Notes: generated by a model not told the origin, from the letters alone. Shown: positions 35,218-44,792, counted from the first letter of the stretch. The stretch: DNA of 64,000 bases from Thermoanaerobacterium thermosulfurigenes (GCF_051201035.1 NZ_JBPODR010000001.1:84243-148242); one strand, 5' to 3'. Numbers and translations are program-made.

Positions 35218-36576
35218 ATGGATAACAAAAATGACAGTACTCTTGAAAAATTCGGTTACAAGCAAGAATTAAAAAGAGCTTTATCTGTATGGGATCTTAT
35301 CATTTATGGACTCATATTTATGGTTCCAATCGCTCCTTTTGGTATTTATGGCTTTGTTGCTGACATATCAAAGGGAATGGTAGCACTTGCTTACCTAATA
35401 GGCATTATCGGTATGATATTCACTGCATTCAGCTATGCATCAATGTCTGAAGCCTTTCCAATAGCAGGTTCTGTCTATTCTTATGCAACAAATGGTTTAA
35501 ACAAAGTCATCGGTTTCTTTACAGGATGGGCTATACTTCTCGATTATCTTCTTGTACCTGCTCTATTGTATGTAGTAAGTGCTGCAGCATTAAGCAGTAT
35601 ATTTCCAGCAATTCCAATTGTGGCATGGGCATTGGCTTTCATAATCATTAATACAATCATTAATATATTAGGTATCGAATTTACAGCAAAATTCAACAGA
35701 ATAGTCCTGATACTTGAATTAATCGTTTTGGCATTATTTGTAGTAGTAGGTATTGTAGCTATATCTAAAGGCATAGGAGGAGCACAATTTTCATTTAAAG
35801 CTTTCTACGATCCACAAAACTTTAGCTTAAGTTTAGTCATGAGTGCAGTTTCTATAGCAGTTCTAAGTTTTTTAGGTTTCGATGGAATAAGCACACTTGC
35901 AGAAGAAACAGTAGGAGGTAAAAAAACAGTCGGTAGAGCAACTGTATTAGCACTTTTGTTCGCAGGAATACTATTTATACTTCAAACTTGGGTCGCTTCA
36001 ATGATATGGCCTGACTATAAATCTTTTAGTGACCTTAACACAGCTTTTTACGATGTAGCAAAAAGAGCCGGTGGTACATGGCTTATGTTAACTACTTCAT
36101 TAGCTACTGCTTTTGCTTGGGGCATTGCGAATTCATTGGCGGCTCAAGCAGCAGTGTCAAGAGTGCTTTTTAGTATGGCAAGGGATAAAAACTTACCTTC
36201 ATTCTTGTCAAAAGTTCATCCAAAATACAAGACCCCATACATTGCAACTATATCTATAGCTGTTCTTTCAGCTGTTCTCGTTATAATTTACAGCAATAGA
36301 ATAGCTGATCTTACATCAGTAATAAACTTCGGAGCTTTGACATCTTTCTTAGTCCTTCATATAACAGTAATAGTTCATTTTATTAAAAATAAATCATTAA
36401 ATATATGGAAACACATTGTATCACCAGTTTTAGGTTTTTTAGTGATCTTCTACGTATGGATAAACTTAAACAACCATGCAAAAATTCTTGGAGCATCATG
36501 GATTGGAATCGGTATAATATATTACATCATACTTAAATTCGTCTTCAAGAAAAAGGTAGAAAATTTGGATGTATAA
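35218..36576 (+). CDS. APC family amino acid permease
   Basis: A 452-residue permease with 12 membrane segments. Seen: the N-terminal pattern KRALSVWDLIIYGLIFMVPIA-like opening, the first helix break GIYGFVADISKGMVAL, and SFLGFDGISTLAEET in helix 6. It belongs to the amino acid-polyamine-organocation superfamily; the exact substrate is unknown. It has a GGGGGT ribosome site and is co-transcribed with the formamidase-type gene. Confidence 0.87.
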   Translation: MDNKNDSTLEKFGYKQELKRALSVWDLIIYGLIFMVPIAPFGIYGFVADISKGMVALAYLIGIIGMIFTAFSYASMSEAFPIAGSVYSYATNGLNKVIGFFTGWAILLDYLLVPALLYVVSAAALSSIFPAIPIVAWALAFIIINTIINILGIEFTAKFNRIVLILELIVLALFVVVGIVAISKGIGGAQFSFKAFYDPQNFSLSLVMSAVSIAVLSFLGFDGISTLAEETVGGKKTVGRATVLALLFAGILFILQTWVASMIWPDYKSFSDLNTAFYDVAKRAGGTWLMLTTSLATAFAWGIANSLAAQAAVSRVLFSMARDKNLPSFLSKVHPKYKTPYIATISIAVLSAVLVIIYSNRIADLTSVINFGALTSFLVLHITVIVHFIKNKSLNIWKHIVSPVLGFLVIFYVWINLNNHAKILGASWIGIGIIYYIILKFVFKKKVENLDV

Positions 36577-36581
36577 AACCT

Positions 36582-36610
36582 AAGGGCCTCTAAATCACAT
36601 TGAGGCCCTT
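36582..36610. terminator. bidirectional terminator between convergent genes
   Basis: Stem AAGGGCCTC / GAGGCCCTT with an 11-base loop. It serves the plus-strand permease and overlaps the stop codon of the minus-strand EamA-type gene. Flanking AT runs are short on both sides. Confidence 0.72.
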
Positions 36611-37514
36611 AATACATCTCTTCATCTGCATTTTTATTGCTAAATAAAGCTATATTGTCTTTCTGCACAATCAATATACCTATAAGTATTACGATTGTGC
36701 CGATTACAAGCTGGATTGTGATCTTCTCCGATAAAAATATTGCTGCAATTATGCTGGCTAATATTGGCTTTACAAAGAAAACCATAGATCCTATGCCAGT
36801 ATTTACACTGGATAAACCTAAGAAATAAGTGTAATATGCAATGCCTGTAACAAATACAGTTAAATACAGCATCTGCGGAATAGCCCTTAGCGGTAAACTA
36901 AAAATAGGATATTTGTTGTACAAAAGCAAAGGTATAAGAAGCAAACTTCCTATTATGAATGAGAATGAATTCATCACAACGCTATCGTACTTAACAGTGA
37001 ATTTCTTACCTAATACAGTGTATACACCATACATGATTGAAGATAGAATGAGAAATACAATTCCAGTAATATGGTTTCCGCCTGAAATCAATTGTTTGTA
37101 AAATACTATAACTAAACCTATTACACCAAGTATCAAACCATAAATTTTGGCAGAATCTAATTTTTCATTTAATAGAAATGAAGCTGCAATCATTACAAAA
37201 AGAGGATTTGAGCTAAATATGACAGCAGAAAGACTGGCGGATGTCATGTTTATCCCTATCTGCAAAAATGACATACTAAACACCACATTAGTAAGCCCTA
37301 TTAACACTAATAACCAAAAATCTTTAAATGCGATATGTAAATTTTTGCTTTTAATATTTTTTATGGCAACAGGAAGCAATATGAATCCGCCTATAAAAAA
37401 CCTGATGAAATTTATCTGAAGTGGATTTACAATGCCTGTCAGTGTTCTTCCTACAACCTCATAAGTGCTGAAAAAAAGCACAGTTATGATAAGGTAGATA
37501 TAACCTCTATTCAA
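36609..37514 (-). CDS. EamA/DMT family transporter
   Basis: A 301-residue protein with ten membrane helices arranged as two EamA repeats (about 1-140 and 150-290), e.g. NPLQINFIRFFIGGFILLPVA in the first. Family members export amino acids or metabolites. The substrate is not known. Start is TTG after AAGGTG. Confidence 0.86.
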   Translation of the reverse strand: MNRGYIYLIITVLFFSTYEVVGRTLTGIVNPLQINFIRFFIGGFILLPVAIKNIKSKNLHIAFKDFWLLVLIGLTNVVFSMSFLQIGINMTSASLSAVIFSSNPLFVMIAASFLLNEKLDSAKIYGLILGVIGLVIVFYKQLISGGNHITGIVFLILSSIMYGVYTVLGKKFTVKYDSVVMNSFSFIIGSLLLIPLLLYNKYPIFSLPLRAIPQMLYLTVFVTGIAYYTYFLGLSSVNTGIGSMVFFVKPILASIIAAIFLSEKITIQLVIGTIVILIGILIVQKDNIALFSNKNADEEMY

Positions 37515-37588
37515 TCTCTACACCTTCTTATGTAAAATTTACAACATCATTTTTATTATATACCCTATGTCAAGATTTCATTAAGGTT

Positions 37589-37945
37589 TTACACATTTTT
37601 CTTATACTTTAAATCAAACTTAATACAAGCACCCCCGCACTCTCTATTATGAGCTTCTATTTTCCCTCCATGAATCTCTACCAACTTCTTTGCAATGTAA
37701 AGTCCCAGACCAACGTGTCCATCTTCTGATGACCTTGATATATCTCCCCTGTAAAACCTTTCAAAGATATGTGTTAAGTCTTTCTGATTGAATCCATTTC
37801 CCGAATCACAAACTGTTATATTTATTTTATCTTCATCGATATTACATCTTATTTTTATCATTCCTAATTTAGGAGTATATCTTATACTGTTAATGACAAT
37901 GTTATCCATTACCCTCTCAAACTTTTGAACATCAATATATACCAT
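37589..37945 (-). pseudogene. C-terminal fragment of a sensor histidine kinase
   Basis: About 118 codons holding only the ATPase part of a kinase: N box VMDNIVINSIRYTP, G1 DSGNGF, F box IFERFYRG and G2 GLGLYIAKKL. There is no membrane sensor, HAMP or phospho-acceptor His. The frame continues upstream into the truncated permease gene, and no separate ribosome site is seen. It is the 3' end of a kinase left by a deletion that fused it to the permease gene. Confidence 0.82.
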
Positions 37946-38280
37946 TGCCTTATCATGCCTATTATCTGCATTGATAATGCTATGACTAAGAATTTGCCAA
38001 TGTATAATTTGCTCCTTTCAAAATTATTACAAAATAAGTTTATGAAACCTCCAGCGTTCTCCTCCTGATTTGCAGCCAAACCAAATAATAAGCCAGCCAT
38101 AATAGGAACAACCATTGCCGTCCAGATTTCAAAAAAGGCTTGATGGATATAAAAATCAAATAAAGATCTTTCTGATGAGTACCATAGAAGTGCAGATGAA
38201 AACAATACTGGAAGCAAAAATGTAATATATCTTAAAGGCGTACGTTTCGTCTTTATTATTTCAGAATGCAATACCTTCAT
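37909..38280 (-). pseudogene. truncated lantibiotic-immunity ABC permease (MutG-type)
   Basis: A 123-residue frame, where the family is about 240-250. Seen: the N-terminus MKVLHSEIIKTKRTPLRY, two to three membrane segments and YIGKFLVIALSM, after which similarity stops near residue 108 (about position 37956) and a short off-frame tail follows. The ATG overlaps the stop of the upstream permease gene (TGATG). The 3' half was lost in the same deletion that removed the start of the histidine kinase. Confidence 0.78.
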
Positions 38281-39038
38281 CAATTTAAATCTCTCCTTCG
38301 AAACCAAATCATAGTAAGAATTGAGAATATCAAAAACGCTAAAACTGATACAATAATGCCTATCGGTATCACCGATGGATCTCTTAAAGAGTCATTAATC
38401 TGTAACAATGTACCGTTAGGGTGAACACCTATTATTGGACACATAAGCCTTATTGGCCAGCTCCATGGAATATAGATCCAATATGATTTAGAAGCTCCAA
38501 TCACACCGATAATAAGTCCTACAAACCCTAATGCAATGCTATAAAATGTTCCCTTCAAAGTTGCCAGCCATAGTTCCAAAGGAATAAGAGCAAGCGAAGT
38601 AACCCATGTAAAAAATCCTCCTGCAATTATTTTAACCCAAGGAATATCTCCGCCTGCCGTTATTGTTCCTGTTATAATAATAACAATAATCAAAACTAAT
38701 GTTGACAAAAATGTATAGAAAGCCATTATCAATATTTTACCTATCCATATTTTGTGTAGAGGAACATTGCGACTTTTTATACTTCGATATCCGCCAGATT
38801 TTTTCTCATGCAAAGCTACCAGCGATGCATAAAGCGCCAAGCCAATCGGTATAAAAATTACCGGCCACCAATTGTAAACCAAATCAATAAGAAGTTGCCA
38901 TGGCATAAGATAATTTGCAGGCATAAATATCTTCTGTGGCAGTGCATACAGCACAAAAAACAGCGGCGCAAACATAATAAGTTTTCTCATAAATGTCCTT
39001 CTGTACTTTAAATTTTCCGATTTCAAGATATTAATCAT
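38280..39038 (-). CDS. ABC-2 type permease, lantibiotic-immunity (MutE/EpiE) type
   Basis: A 252-residue protein with six membrane helices. Seen: MINILKSENLKYRRTFMRKL at the N-terminus and conserved small segments such as ALYASLVALHEKKSGGYRSI, as in permeases of lantibiotic self-protection and bacitracin-type transporters. It should pair with the ATPase encoded just upstream and a second permease, which is broken here, so the transporter may not work. The start is taken at the ATG after GAGAGGTG; it overlaps the ATPase gene by 8 bases. Confidence 0.82.
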   Translation of the reverse strand: MINILKSENLKYRRTFMRKLIMFAPLFFVLYALPQKIFMPANYLMPWQLLIDLVYNWWPVIFIPIGLALYASLVALHEKKSGGYRSIKSRNVPLHKIWIGKILIMAFYTFLSTLVLIIVIIITGTITAGGDIPWVKIIAGGFFTWVTSLALIPLELWLATLKGTFYSIALGFVGLIIGVIGASKSYWIYIPWSWPIRLMCPIIGVHPNGTLLQINDSLRDPSVIPIGIIVSVLAFLIFSILTMIWFRRRDLN

Positions 39039-39729
39039 TTTTTTCACCTCTCACTACATTAAAAAATAACTGTTCAATGTCTTGCTTTTCGTCTATTGTT
39101 CCTTGATATTTAAGCTTGCCATTACTTATAATACCTATTGTATCAACAAGCTTTGAAACTTCTGTTAAAATATGGCTTGACAATATTACTGTAATCCCCA
39201 TTTTCTGAAAAGACTTTATTAATTCTCGAAGATTCTGTATACCTATAGGATCTAAACCATTGGATGGTTCATCAAGTATTAACAAATCAGGATTTCCTAA
39301 TAAAGCAATGGCAATGCCTAATCTCTGTTTCATGCCTGTAGAAAATTGTGATACTAGTTTTTTACCTGTATTATTTAAATTTACAATTTCTAGAACTTCT
39401 TTAATCCTCTCCTCAGCAATTCCAATTAATCTTGCGTGAACTAAAAGATTTTCATACGCCGTCAAATTCCCATATAGAGCAGGCGACTCAATAAGTGCAC
39501 CAATTTTATCAAGATGCTCTCTTCGCCACCTCTCTCCAAATACAAATATTTCACCTGATGTTGGATGAAGTAAACCGGTTACCATCTTTAATGTAGTAGA
39601 TTTACCAGCACCATTAGGTCCAAGAAGTCCGTATATAGATCCTTTAGGAACTTTTAATGAAATGTCATCTACAACTAAGTGTTTCCCATAAGACTTTTTT
39701 AAATTTCTCGTTTCAAGTATATATTCCAT
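39031..39729 (-). CDS. ABC transporter ATPase, lantibiotic-protection (MutF/BcrA) type
   Basis: A 232-residue ATPase. Seen: Walker A GLLGPNGAGKSTTLKM, signature QFSTGMKQRLGIAIAL, Walker B LLILDEPSNGLDP and a conserved His in SSHIL. Proteins of this type energise membrane extraction of lantibiotics or bacitracin. The start is the ATG 6 bases after AAGGTGG; the frame extends 8 codons further upstream. It is the first gene of the damaged four-part cluster. Confidence 0.88.
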   Translation of the reverse strand: MEYILETRNLKKSYGKHLVVDDISLKVPKGSIYGLLGPNGAGKSTTLKMVTGLLHPTSGEIFVFGERWRREHLDKIGALIESPALYGNLTAYENLLVHARLIGIAEERIKEVLEIVNLNNTGKKLVSQFSTGMKQRLGIAIALLGNPDLLILDEPSNGLDPIGIQNLRELIKSFQKMGITVILSSHILTEVSKLVDTIGIISNGKLKYQGTIDEKQDIEQLFFNVVRGEKND

Positions 39730-39822
39730 AATATACCACCTTTCTTTCATCATTTTGTTCGATGTTTGTATTATAAAATCAAATTATAAAGAATTTATAA
39801 AAAAATATTTTCATCTTCCTCT

Positions 39823-39850
39823 TTGATTAATTAGCAAGTAATGTTATAAT
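39823..39850 (+). promoter_or_regulatory. promoter of the ferritin-like gene
   Basis: TTGATT (39823-39828), 16 bases, TATAAT (39845-39850) on the plus strand, about 45 bases before the ATG. Confidence 0.68.
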
Positions 39851-39895
39851 ATTATTAGAGGAAAATTATTGTTTATTGATAATGGAGATGATTAT

Positions 39896-40384
39896 ATGAA
39901 TCCTTTAGAGTATGCAATCAAAATGGAACTGGATGGTGCACAGTACTACAATAATCAAGCTGAATTGAATAAAGACAATGAACTTTACAATGTATTTAAA
40001 GAGATGGCAAAAGATGAAATGACACATGCAGAAATACTAAAAAACAAAATGAACGAAATTACATTTGAATTAAAAGATGATAGAAATTTAGAAAGGGCTA
40101 AAAATATATTTTTCAACGCAAAAGATTTTAAAAATAACATTAAAGATATACAGGGACAGATTGAAGGATACAGGCTAATTTTAGATAAAGAAAAAGAAAG
40201 CATAGATCTCTATAAAAAGTTTTTAAATGACACCAACGATGTAGAAGAAAGTGAAATCTTCAAATACCTTATAAAGCAGGAAGAAGAGCACTATAGTATA
40301 ATCGAAGACATAATAACATTGTTGAATCACTCTTATGAATGGGTTGAATCCGCCGAATTTGGTGTAAGAAAAGAAGAATATTAA
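39896..40384 (+). CDS. ferritin-like (rubrerythrin-type) diiron protein
   Basis: A 162-residue four-helix protein. Seen: EYAIKMELDGAQYY near the N-terminus with the first Glu ligand, EMTHAEIL (ExxH) around residue 40, a third helix with EGYRLILDKEKESIDLYKKF, and QEEEHYSIIEDI (ExxH) around residue 128. This is the diiron ligand pattern of rubrerythrin-like domains; the C-terminal rubredoxin domain is absent. It probably handles peroxide or iron. The ATG follows GGAGATG by 9 bases. It stands alone, flanked by a promoter and a terminator. Confidence 0.85.
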   Translation: MNPLEYAIKMELDGAQYYNNQAELNKDNELYNVFKEMAKDEMTHAEILKNKMNEITFELKDDRNLERAKNIFFNAKDFKNNIKDIQGQIEGYRLILDKEKESIDLYKKFLNDTNDVEESEIFKYLIKQEEEHYSIIEDIITLLNHSYEWVESAEFGVRKEEY

Positions 40385-40390
40385 TACATA

Positions 40391-40417
40391 AGGACAGGCT
40401 TTCACCTGTCCTTTTTA
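40391..40417. terminator. terminator between the ferritin-like gene and cstA
   Basis: Stem AGGACAGG / CCTGTCCT with a 6-base loop followed by TTTTTAT on the plus strand. It lies between the convergent genes and mainly serves the ferritin-like gene. Confidence 0.83.
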
Positions 40418-40423
40418 TCGCTT

Positions 40424-42220
40424 TTAATTAGATGTTTCTAAATTTGCAGCTACATTTTGCAAATGCATTTCCCTGTATATCTTAATCCACTTTACCACAC
40501 AGTCGATGCTGATAGCTACAGCTAATAGCAAAATTATTATTGAGAAAACTATTAAAACCGTATTGCCTGATGGCAAATAGTTTGTCACAATATTTAGATA
40601 TGCCGCCGTAACTGTCGTAACTATCATGAATGCAAAAGGCACTGCTGTTATGGCAACATACTTTGCCTTCCCTCTCTTTAAAAGCATCGTCGTCCCGATT
40701 GCTAATGCAATTGATGCCAAAAGCTGATTCGATGTACCAAATAAAGGCCATATGGTAGATATACTGCCATTGTACACCAAATAACCCCACGCAGATGTAA
40801 ATAAAACGCTTGTGATTATGATACCTGGCCACCAATTCTTATTTTTTAATGGCTTGTAGATATATCCACCAGCTTCTTGCAAAACGTACCTTCCAATTCT
40901 TGTGCCTGCATCGACTGTCGTCAGTATAAACAAGGCTTCAAAAAGTATTGAGAAATGATACAAATATGACATCAATTCTTTAAAACCTGGTATCGATGAG
41001 AAAATGTAAGACATACCTACGCCTAAAGTAACTGCACCACCAGTCCTTCCTGCCAAAGTCTCACCTATAGCCTTTGAAAGTGCAGGAAGATCAACAGTAT
41101 TCATTCCAAGATGTGCAAAGATCTGTGGCGGTACATTTATGGCAAAATAGTCACCAGGATGCAAACTTGTAGCAGCAATAAGCGCCATTATAGATACAAA
41201 TCCTTCTACAAGCATCGCGCCATATCCTATAGGCAAAATGTCTTTTTCACTTTTAATCATCTTAGGCGTTGTACCTGTAGCTATAAGAGAATGGAATCCA
41301 GAGAGTGCTCCACATGCAATAGTTATAAACACATACGGCCAAACTTTACCTGGTATTATAGGACCACCGCCATGGATGAATTTTGTGGTTAAAGGCATTC
41401 TTATCAATGGGTTTACAAATATAACTCCTATGGCTAACAATGTTATAACGCCAATTTTCATATAAGTGCTAAGATAATCCCTTGGTGTCAAAAGCAGCCA
41501 TACTGGCAAAACTGCAGCTACAAGTCCGTAGACAGCTATGATAATCGTCATCTGGTGTTGATTGAATGTAAGATATGATGCCAATGCTGAATGCTGGATT
41601 GCAGGACCAGATATAACTGACAGTATCATTAGCGCCACACCGATTATGGTCGCTTCAGACACTTTGTTTGGTCTTATCCATCTCATGTAGATAGCCATAA
41701 ATAATGCGATAGGTATTGTAGCCCCTACAGTAAAAGTACCCCATGAGCTATTGAAAAGAGAATTCACAACAACGATTGCAAGTCCTGCGACGGTAATAAG
41801 CAAGATAAATATCACAGCCATTGTAGCAGCGAAGCCCGAAAATTTCCCTACTTCTGCTCTTGCAATCTCTGCCAAGGATTTGCCCTCATGCCGCACAGAT
41901 GCAAATAAGATAACCATGTCGTGCACTGCGCCTGCCAAAACTGCACCTATCAATATCCAAAGTGTGCCTGGCAAGTAACCAAATTGTGCAGCAAGAACTG
42001 GACCTACCAATGGACCTGCCCCCGCTATAGCCGCAAAATGATGTCCAAAAAGTACCCATTTATTTGTAGGTACATAGTCATAACCATTTTCCAATTCATA
42101 AGCAGGAGTCTTTCTCGCTTCATCTAAAACCAAAACCTTTGATGCTATAAAAGCGCCATAAAAACGATACGCCAATGCAAATATACATGCAGCAGCAATA
42201 ACTAATACTATTGCGCTCAT
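40424..42220 (-). CDS. cstA: CstA-family transporter (carbon starvation protein A)
   Basis: A 598-residue membrane protein with about 16 helices. Seen: PTNKWVLFGHHFAAIAGAGPLVGPVLAAQ near residues 51-80 and FHSLIATGTTPKMI, which are CstA signatures. E. coli CstA and BtsT import pyruvate or peptides. The neighbouring LytS/LytR-type system resembles BtsS/BtsR, which senses pyruvate and drives btsT, so pyruvate uptake is a reasonable guess. AAGGAGG precedes the ATG. Confidence 0.93.
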   Translation of the reverse strand: MSAIVLVIAAACIFALAYRFYGAFIASKVLVLDEARKTPAYELENGYDYVPTNKWVLFGHHFAAIAGAGPLVGPVLAAQFGYLPGTLWILIGAVLAGAVHDMVILFASVRHEGKSLAEIARAEVGKFSGFAATMAVIFILLITVAGLAIVVVNSLFNSSWGTFTVGATIPIALFMAIYMRWIRPNKVSEATIIGVALMILSVISGPAIQHSALASYLTFNQHQMTIIIAVYGLVAAVLPVWLLLTPRDYLSTYMKIGVITLLAIGVIFVNPLIRMPLTTKFIHGGGPIIPGKVWPYVFITIACGALSGFHSLIATGTTPKMIKSEKDILPIGYGAMLVEGFVSIMALIAATSLHPGDYFAINVPPQIFAHLGMNTVDLPALSKAIGETLAGRTGGAVTLGVGMSYIFSSIPGFKELMSYLYHFSILFEALFILTTVDAGTRIGRYVLQEAGGYIYKPLKNKNWWPGIIITSVLFTSAWGYLVYNGSISTIWPLFGTSNQLLASIALAIGTTMLLKRGKAKYVAITAVPFAFMIVTTVTAAYLNIVTNYLPSGNTVLIVFSIIILLLAVAISIDCVVKWIKIYREMHLQNVAANLETSN

Positions 42221-42318
42221 AAATTAAGACCTCCTTATATTTTTGATTCTACAAGGAGTATAAGACAAAGAGAAATAAAATTCATCGATTATTCCATGAA
42301 AGTAAACGATAAATGGAT

Positions 42319-42348
42319 AAAAAGAAATATACGTTATCAAAAAGAAAT
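42319..42348. promoter_or_regulatory. direct repeat upstream of cstA, candidate LytTR regulator site
   Basis: AAAAAGAAAT occurs at 42319-42328 and again at 42339-42348, exactly 20 bases apart (two helical turns). LytTR-domain regulators bind such direct repeats, and the cognate-looking regulator gene ends 11 bases away. The site is about 100-130 bases upstream of the cstA start. Confidence 0.5.
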
Positions 42349-42358
42349 GTTTACATTT

Positions 42359-43126
42359 CTAATTTCTGCTAAGGCCTAATATCATTTTAAGTTCTTTTAT
42401 CTTATTTTTGCCGACAGAAATTTTAGTTTTTTTATCGTCATTCATTGTAAGCCAATAAGTCCCTTTAAACCACGGCAGTATCTCTACAACATTATTCAAA
42501 TTAACTATGAAGCTTTTTTGCACTCTTAAGAATAATGGCTCTTTAAGCCGATTTTCTAAATTCTTCATAGTATCATTGTATTCAAATATGTCGTTTTTGG
42601 TTTTTATTAAGACTTTACCTTCCATCGCTTCTGCATACACGATTTCATCAAAATCTATAAGCCTTATCCTGCCAAACTTCTCAACAGGCAACTTATTAAA
42701 TTGCTTTTCAAAGAATTTCGCCTCGTTGTCTATATAGTTTTTCCATTGATCCGGTTTATCTATCATCCCGGCTATTTTATTGATGGTTTTACTTAATCTG
42801 CATGGATTTATGGGTTTTAAAAGATAGTCAACAGCACCAATCTCAAAAGCATCTACCGCATAGCTATCGTACGCTGTGACAAATATGACTAATGGCACCT
42901 TCTCAAGCGATGATATATTGCTTGCAACATTGATTCCATTTATCTTTGGTATGTCTATATCTAAAAAGACCACATCTGGCTTTAAACTTATGATCTTCTC
43001 AAATGCCTCTGTACCGTTTGTAGCTGTCCCTACGACTTCTAAAGTATTCTTATAATCCTCTAAAAGATGTTTTAATCCTTCTATTGCAGGAATTTCATCG
43101 TCCACTATTAGAGACCTTAAAACCAC
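42359..43126 (-). CDS. LytTR-family response regulator
   Basis: A 255-residue regulator. Residues 1-120 are a receiver domain (IVDDEIPAIEGLKHLL, phospho-acceptor VVFLDIDIPKING, Lys in YLLKPI). From about 150 on is a LytTR DNA-binding domain (RIRLIDFDEIVYAEAMEGKVLI and FLRVQKSFIVNLNNV). It should bind direct repeats and activate cstA. The start is the GTG at 43126, 9 bases after AAGGAGG; it overlaps the kinase gene by 32 bases. Similar to BtsR (YehT) and LytR. Confidence 0.9.
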   Translation of the reverse strand: MVLRSLIVDDEIPAIEGLKHLLEDYKNTLEVVGTATNGTEAFEKIISLKPDVVFLDIDIPKINGINVASNISSLEKVPLVIFVTAYDSYAVDAFEIGAVDYLLKPINPCRLSKTINKIAGMIDKPDQWKNYIDNEAKFFEKQFNKLPVEKFGRIRLIDFDEIVYAEAMEGKVLIKTKNDIFEYNDTMKNLENRLKEPLFLRVQKSFIVNLNNVVEILPWFKGTYWLTMNDDKKTKISVGKNKIKELKMILGLSRN

Positions 43127-44792
43127 CAGAAAATTCCTCCTTTTCCCCATCGTAAAACTTTGGAAAATCAAACATAACTTTTGTACCATGTCCTTTTTTG
43201 CTATCTATCTTAAAGGAAGCACTTTTATATATGCTTTTAACCCTTTCGTACACATTGTGAAGGCCTATACCTGCATTGTTTCCCGACTCACCGTTTAAAA
43301 TCTTTAAACGCATCTGATTATCCATTCCCTCTCCGTCGTCTTCAACAGAAAACCTGATAAAATCCTTGTTGTTTTTGGCCCTTATTATTACTGTGCCACC
43401 ATTGTCTTTTGGAAGAATGCCGTGTTTCACAGCATTTTCCACAATAGGCTGTATCAGCAAAGCAGGGATGTACATGTTTAGAATATCACCATCAATATCC
43501 TTGACCACATTTATCTTTTCGCCAAAGCGAGCTTTTTCTATAAACAAATAGTCATCTATATTTTCGATTTCCTTGCCTACAGTTATCCATTTTCCAGCAT
43601 GTCTTAGGTTGTTTCTTAAATATTCGCTCAATGTGATAAGAAGCCTACTGGCACCCTCGGGATTGTACTGTATAAATGAAATGACAGTATTCAGCGCATT
43701 AAACAGAAAATGTGGATTTATCTGTGATTGAAGTGCATTAAACTTCATCTCGTCGGCAATTCTTTTCTGATTTTCAGCATCAGCGATTTCAAGCTGGTTC
43801 GAAATCAAATTGCTTAATCCTTTTGCAACTTCTATATCTGTGCTGTTTACAAACTTATTCTTTCGAAAAATTTTAAGTGTGCCAACTAATTCATCGTAGC
43901 AGTACAATGGCGCTGTCACAGACGATAAAAGGCACAGGCCTTTTTTGCTGTTTTCCACATAAACCTTTTTAAACCTAAATGCATTCACTTCAGACTTTTT
44001 AAATAGATGACAATTTTCATCCGCTTCATCTAATCCTACAGATGCCAAAATCGTCTTCATATCTGTTATGGCGACAGCATCCGCATCAATCGCCTCATAT
44101 ATGATCTCGGAAACAATTTTTGCCGTATCACTATTTAGCCCATTTCTAATGTACGGTATTGTCTTAGACGTAATATCAAGGATTATCTTGGCTTGTCTTG
44201 ACTGTATCGTGTCAATCTCATCAAATACTGATTTGATGATCAGCATAAACACAGCAATCCCAGTTGAATTGACCAATATCATAGGTATGCCAATCACCTT
44301 TACCAGTGATAGTGCACTGACAAAAGGTCTCGATATGGCAAGGATCAATACCATCTGCAATGTTTCACCAATTATGCCTGCTAAAAATGCTATTTTCCAA
44401 TCAACCGTATTTTTATAGTATTTCTTTATGATGCCGCCTATAAGTCCTTCCGCCGTTGTCGATATTCCACACGCTAAAGCCGTAAATCCGCCTATTAAAA
44501 ATCTGTGAAACCCAGCTATGAACCCCACAATAAGCCCGATAAAAGGTCCACCTAAAAGTCCTGCTATCATCGGTCCTACGACCCTTGAATTGGCAATAGC
44601 ACCATTTATAGGAATACCTACATACGTTCCTATAATGCCTATCAAGCTGAATATGGCTATGAGTATCGAAAGATCCTTATAACTCACATTATTGCTTATA
44701 ACCTTTTTAAAAAAGTTTGCCTTTGACAAGATAAAAGCCAAAAGTCCTATCATGCTGAATCTTTCGGCCAACAAAATAAGCAGGTTTAACAT
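43095..44792 (-). CDS. LytS-type sensor histidine kinase
   Basis: A 565-residue membrane kinase. Domains in order: a 5TMR-LYT membrane region to about 200, a GAF-like domain at about 205-330, a HisK_3 domain with the phospho-His segment ALQSQINPHFLFNALNTV, and a C-terminal ATPase with NAVKHGI and GIGLHNVYERV. Relatives (BtsS/YehU, LytS) sense pyruvate or membrane state. The start is at the ATG after TTGGAGG. It is coupled to the regulator gene downstream and sits two genes from cstA. Confidence 0.92.
   Translation of the reverse strand: MLNLLILLAERFSMIGLLAFILSKANFFKKVISNNVSYKDLSILIAIFSLIGIIGTYVGIPINGAIANSRVVGPMIAGLLGGPFIGLIVGFIAGFHRFLIGGFTALACGISTTAEGLIGGIIKKYYKNTVDWKIAFLAGIIGETLQMVLILAISRPFVSALSLVKVIGIPMILVNSTGIAVFMLIIKSVFDEIDTIQSRQAKIILDITSKTIPYIRNGLNSDTAKIVSEIIYEAIDADAVAITDMKTILASVGLDEADENCHLFKKSEVNAFRFKKVYVENSKKGLCLLSSVTAPLYCYDELVGTLKIFRKNKFVNSTDIEVAKGLSNLISNQLEIADAENQKRIADEMKFNALQSQINPHFLFNALNTVISFIQYNPEGASRLLITLSEYLRNNLRHAGKWITVGKEIENIDDYLFIEKARFGEKINVVKDIDGDILNMYIPALLIQPIVENAVKHGILPKDNGGTVIIRAKNNKDFIRFSVEDDGEGMDNQMRLKILNGESGNNAGIGLHNVYERVKSIYKSASFKIDSKKGHGTKVMFDFPKFYDGEKEEFSGGFKVSNSGR

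Noticed and set aside
40223..40405. 60-codon minus-strand ORF opposite the ferritin-like gene
   Set aside because: The plus-strand gene has a promoter, ribosome site and diiron motifs; the antisense frame has none of these.
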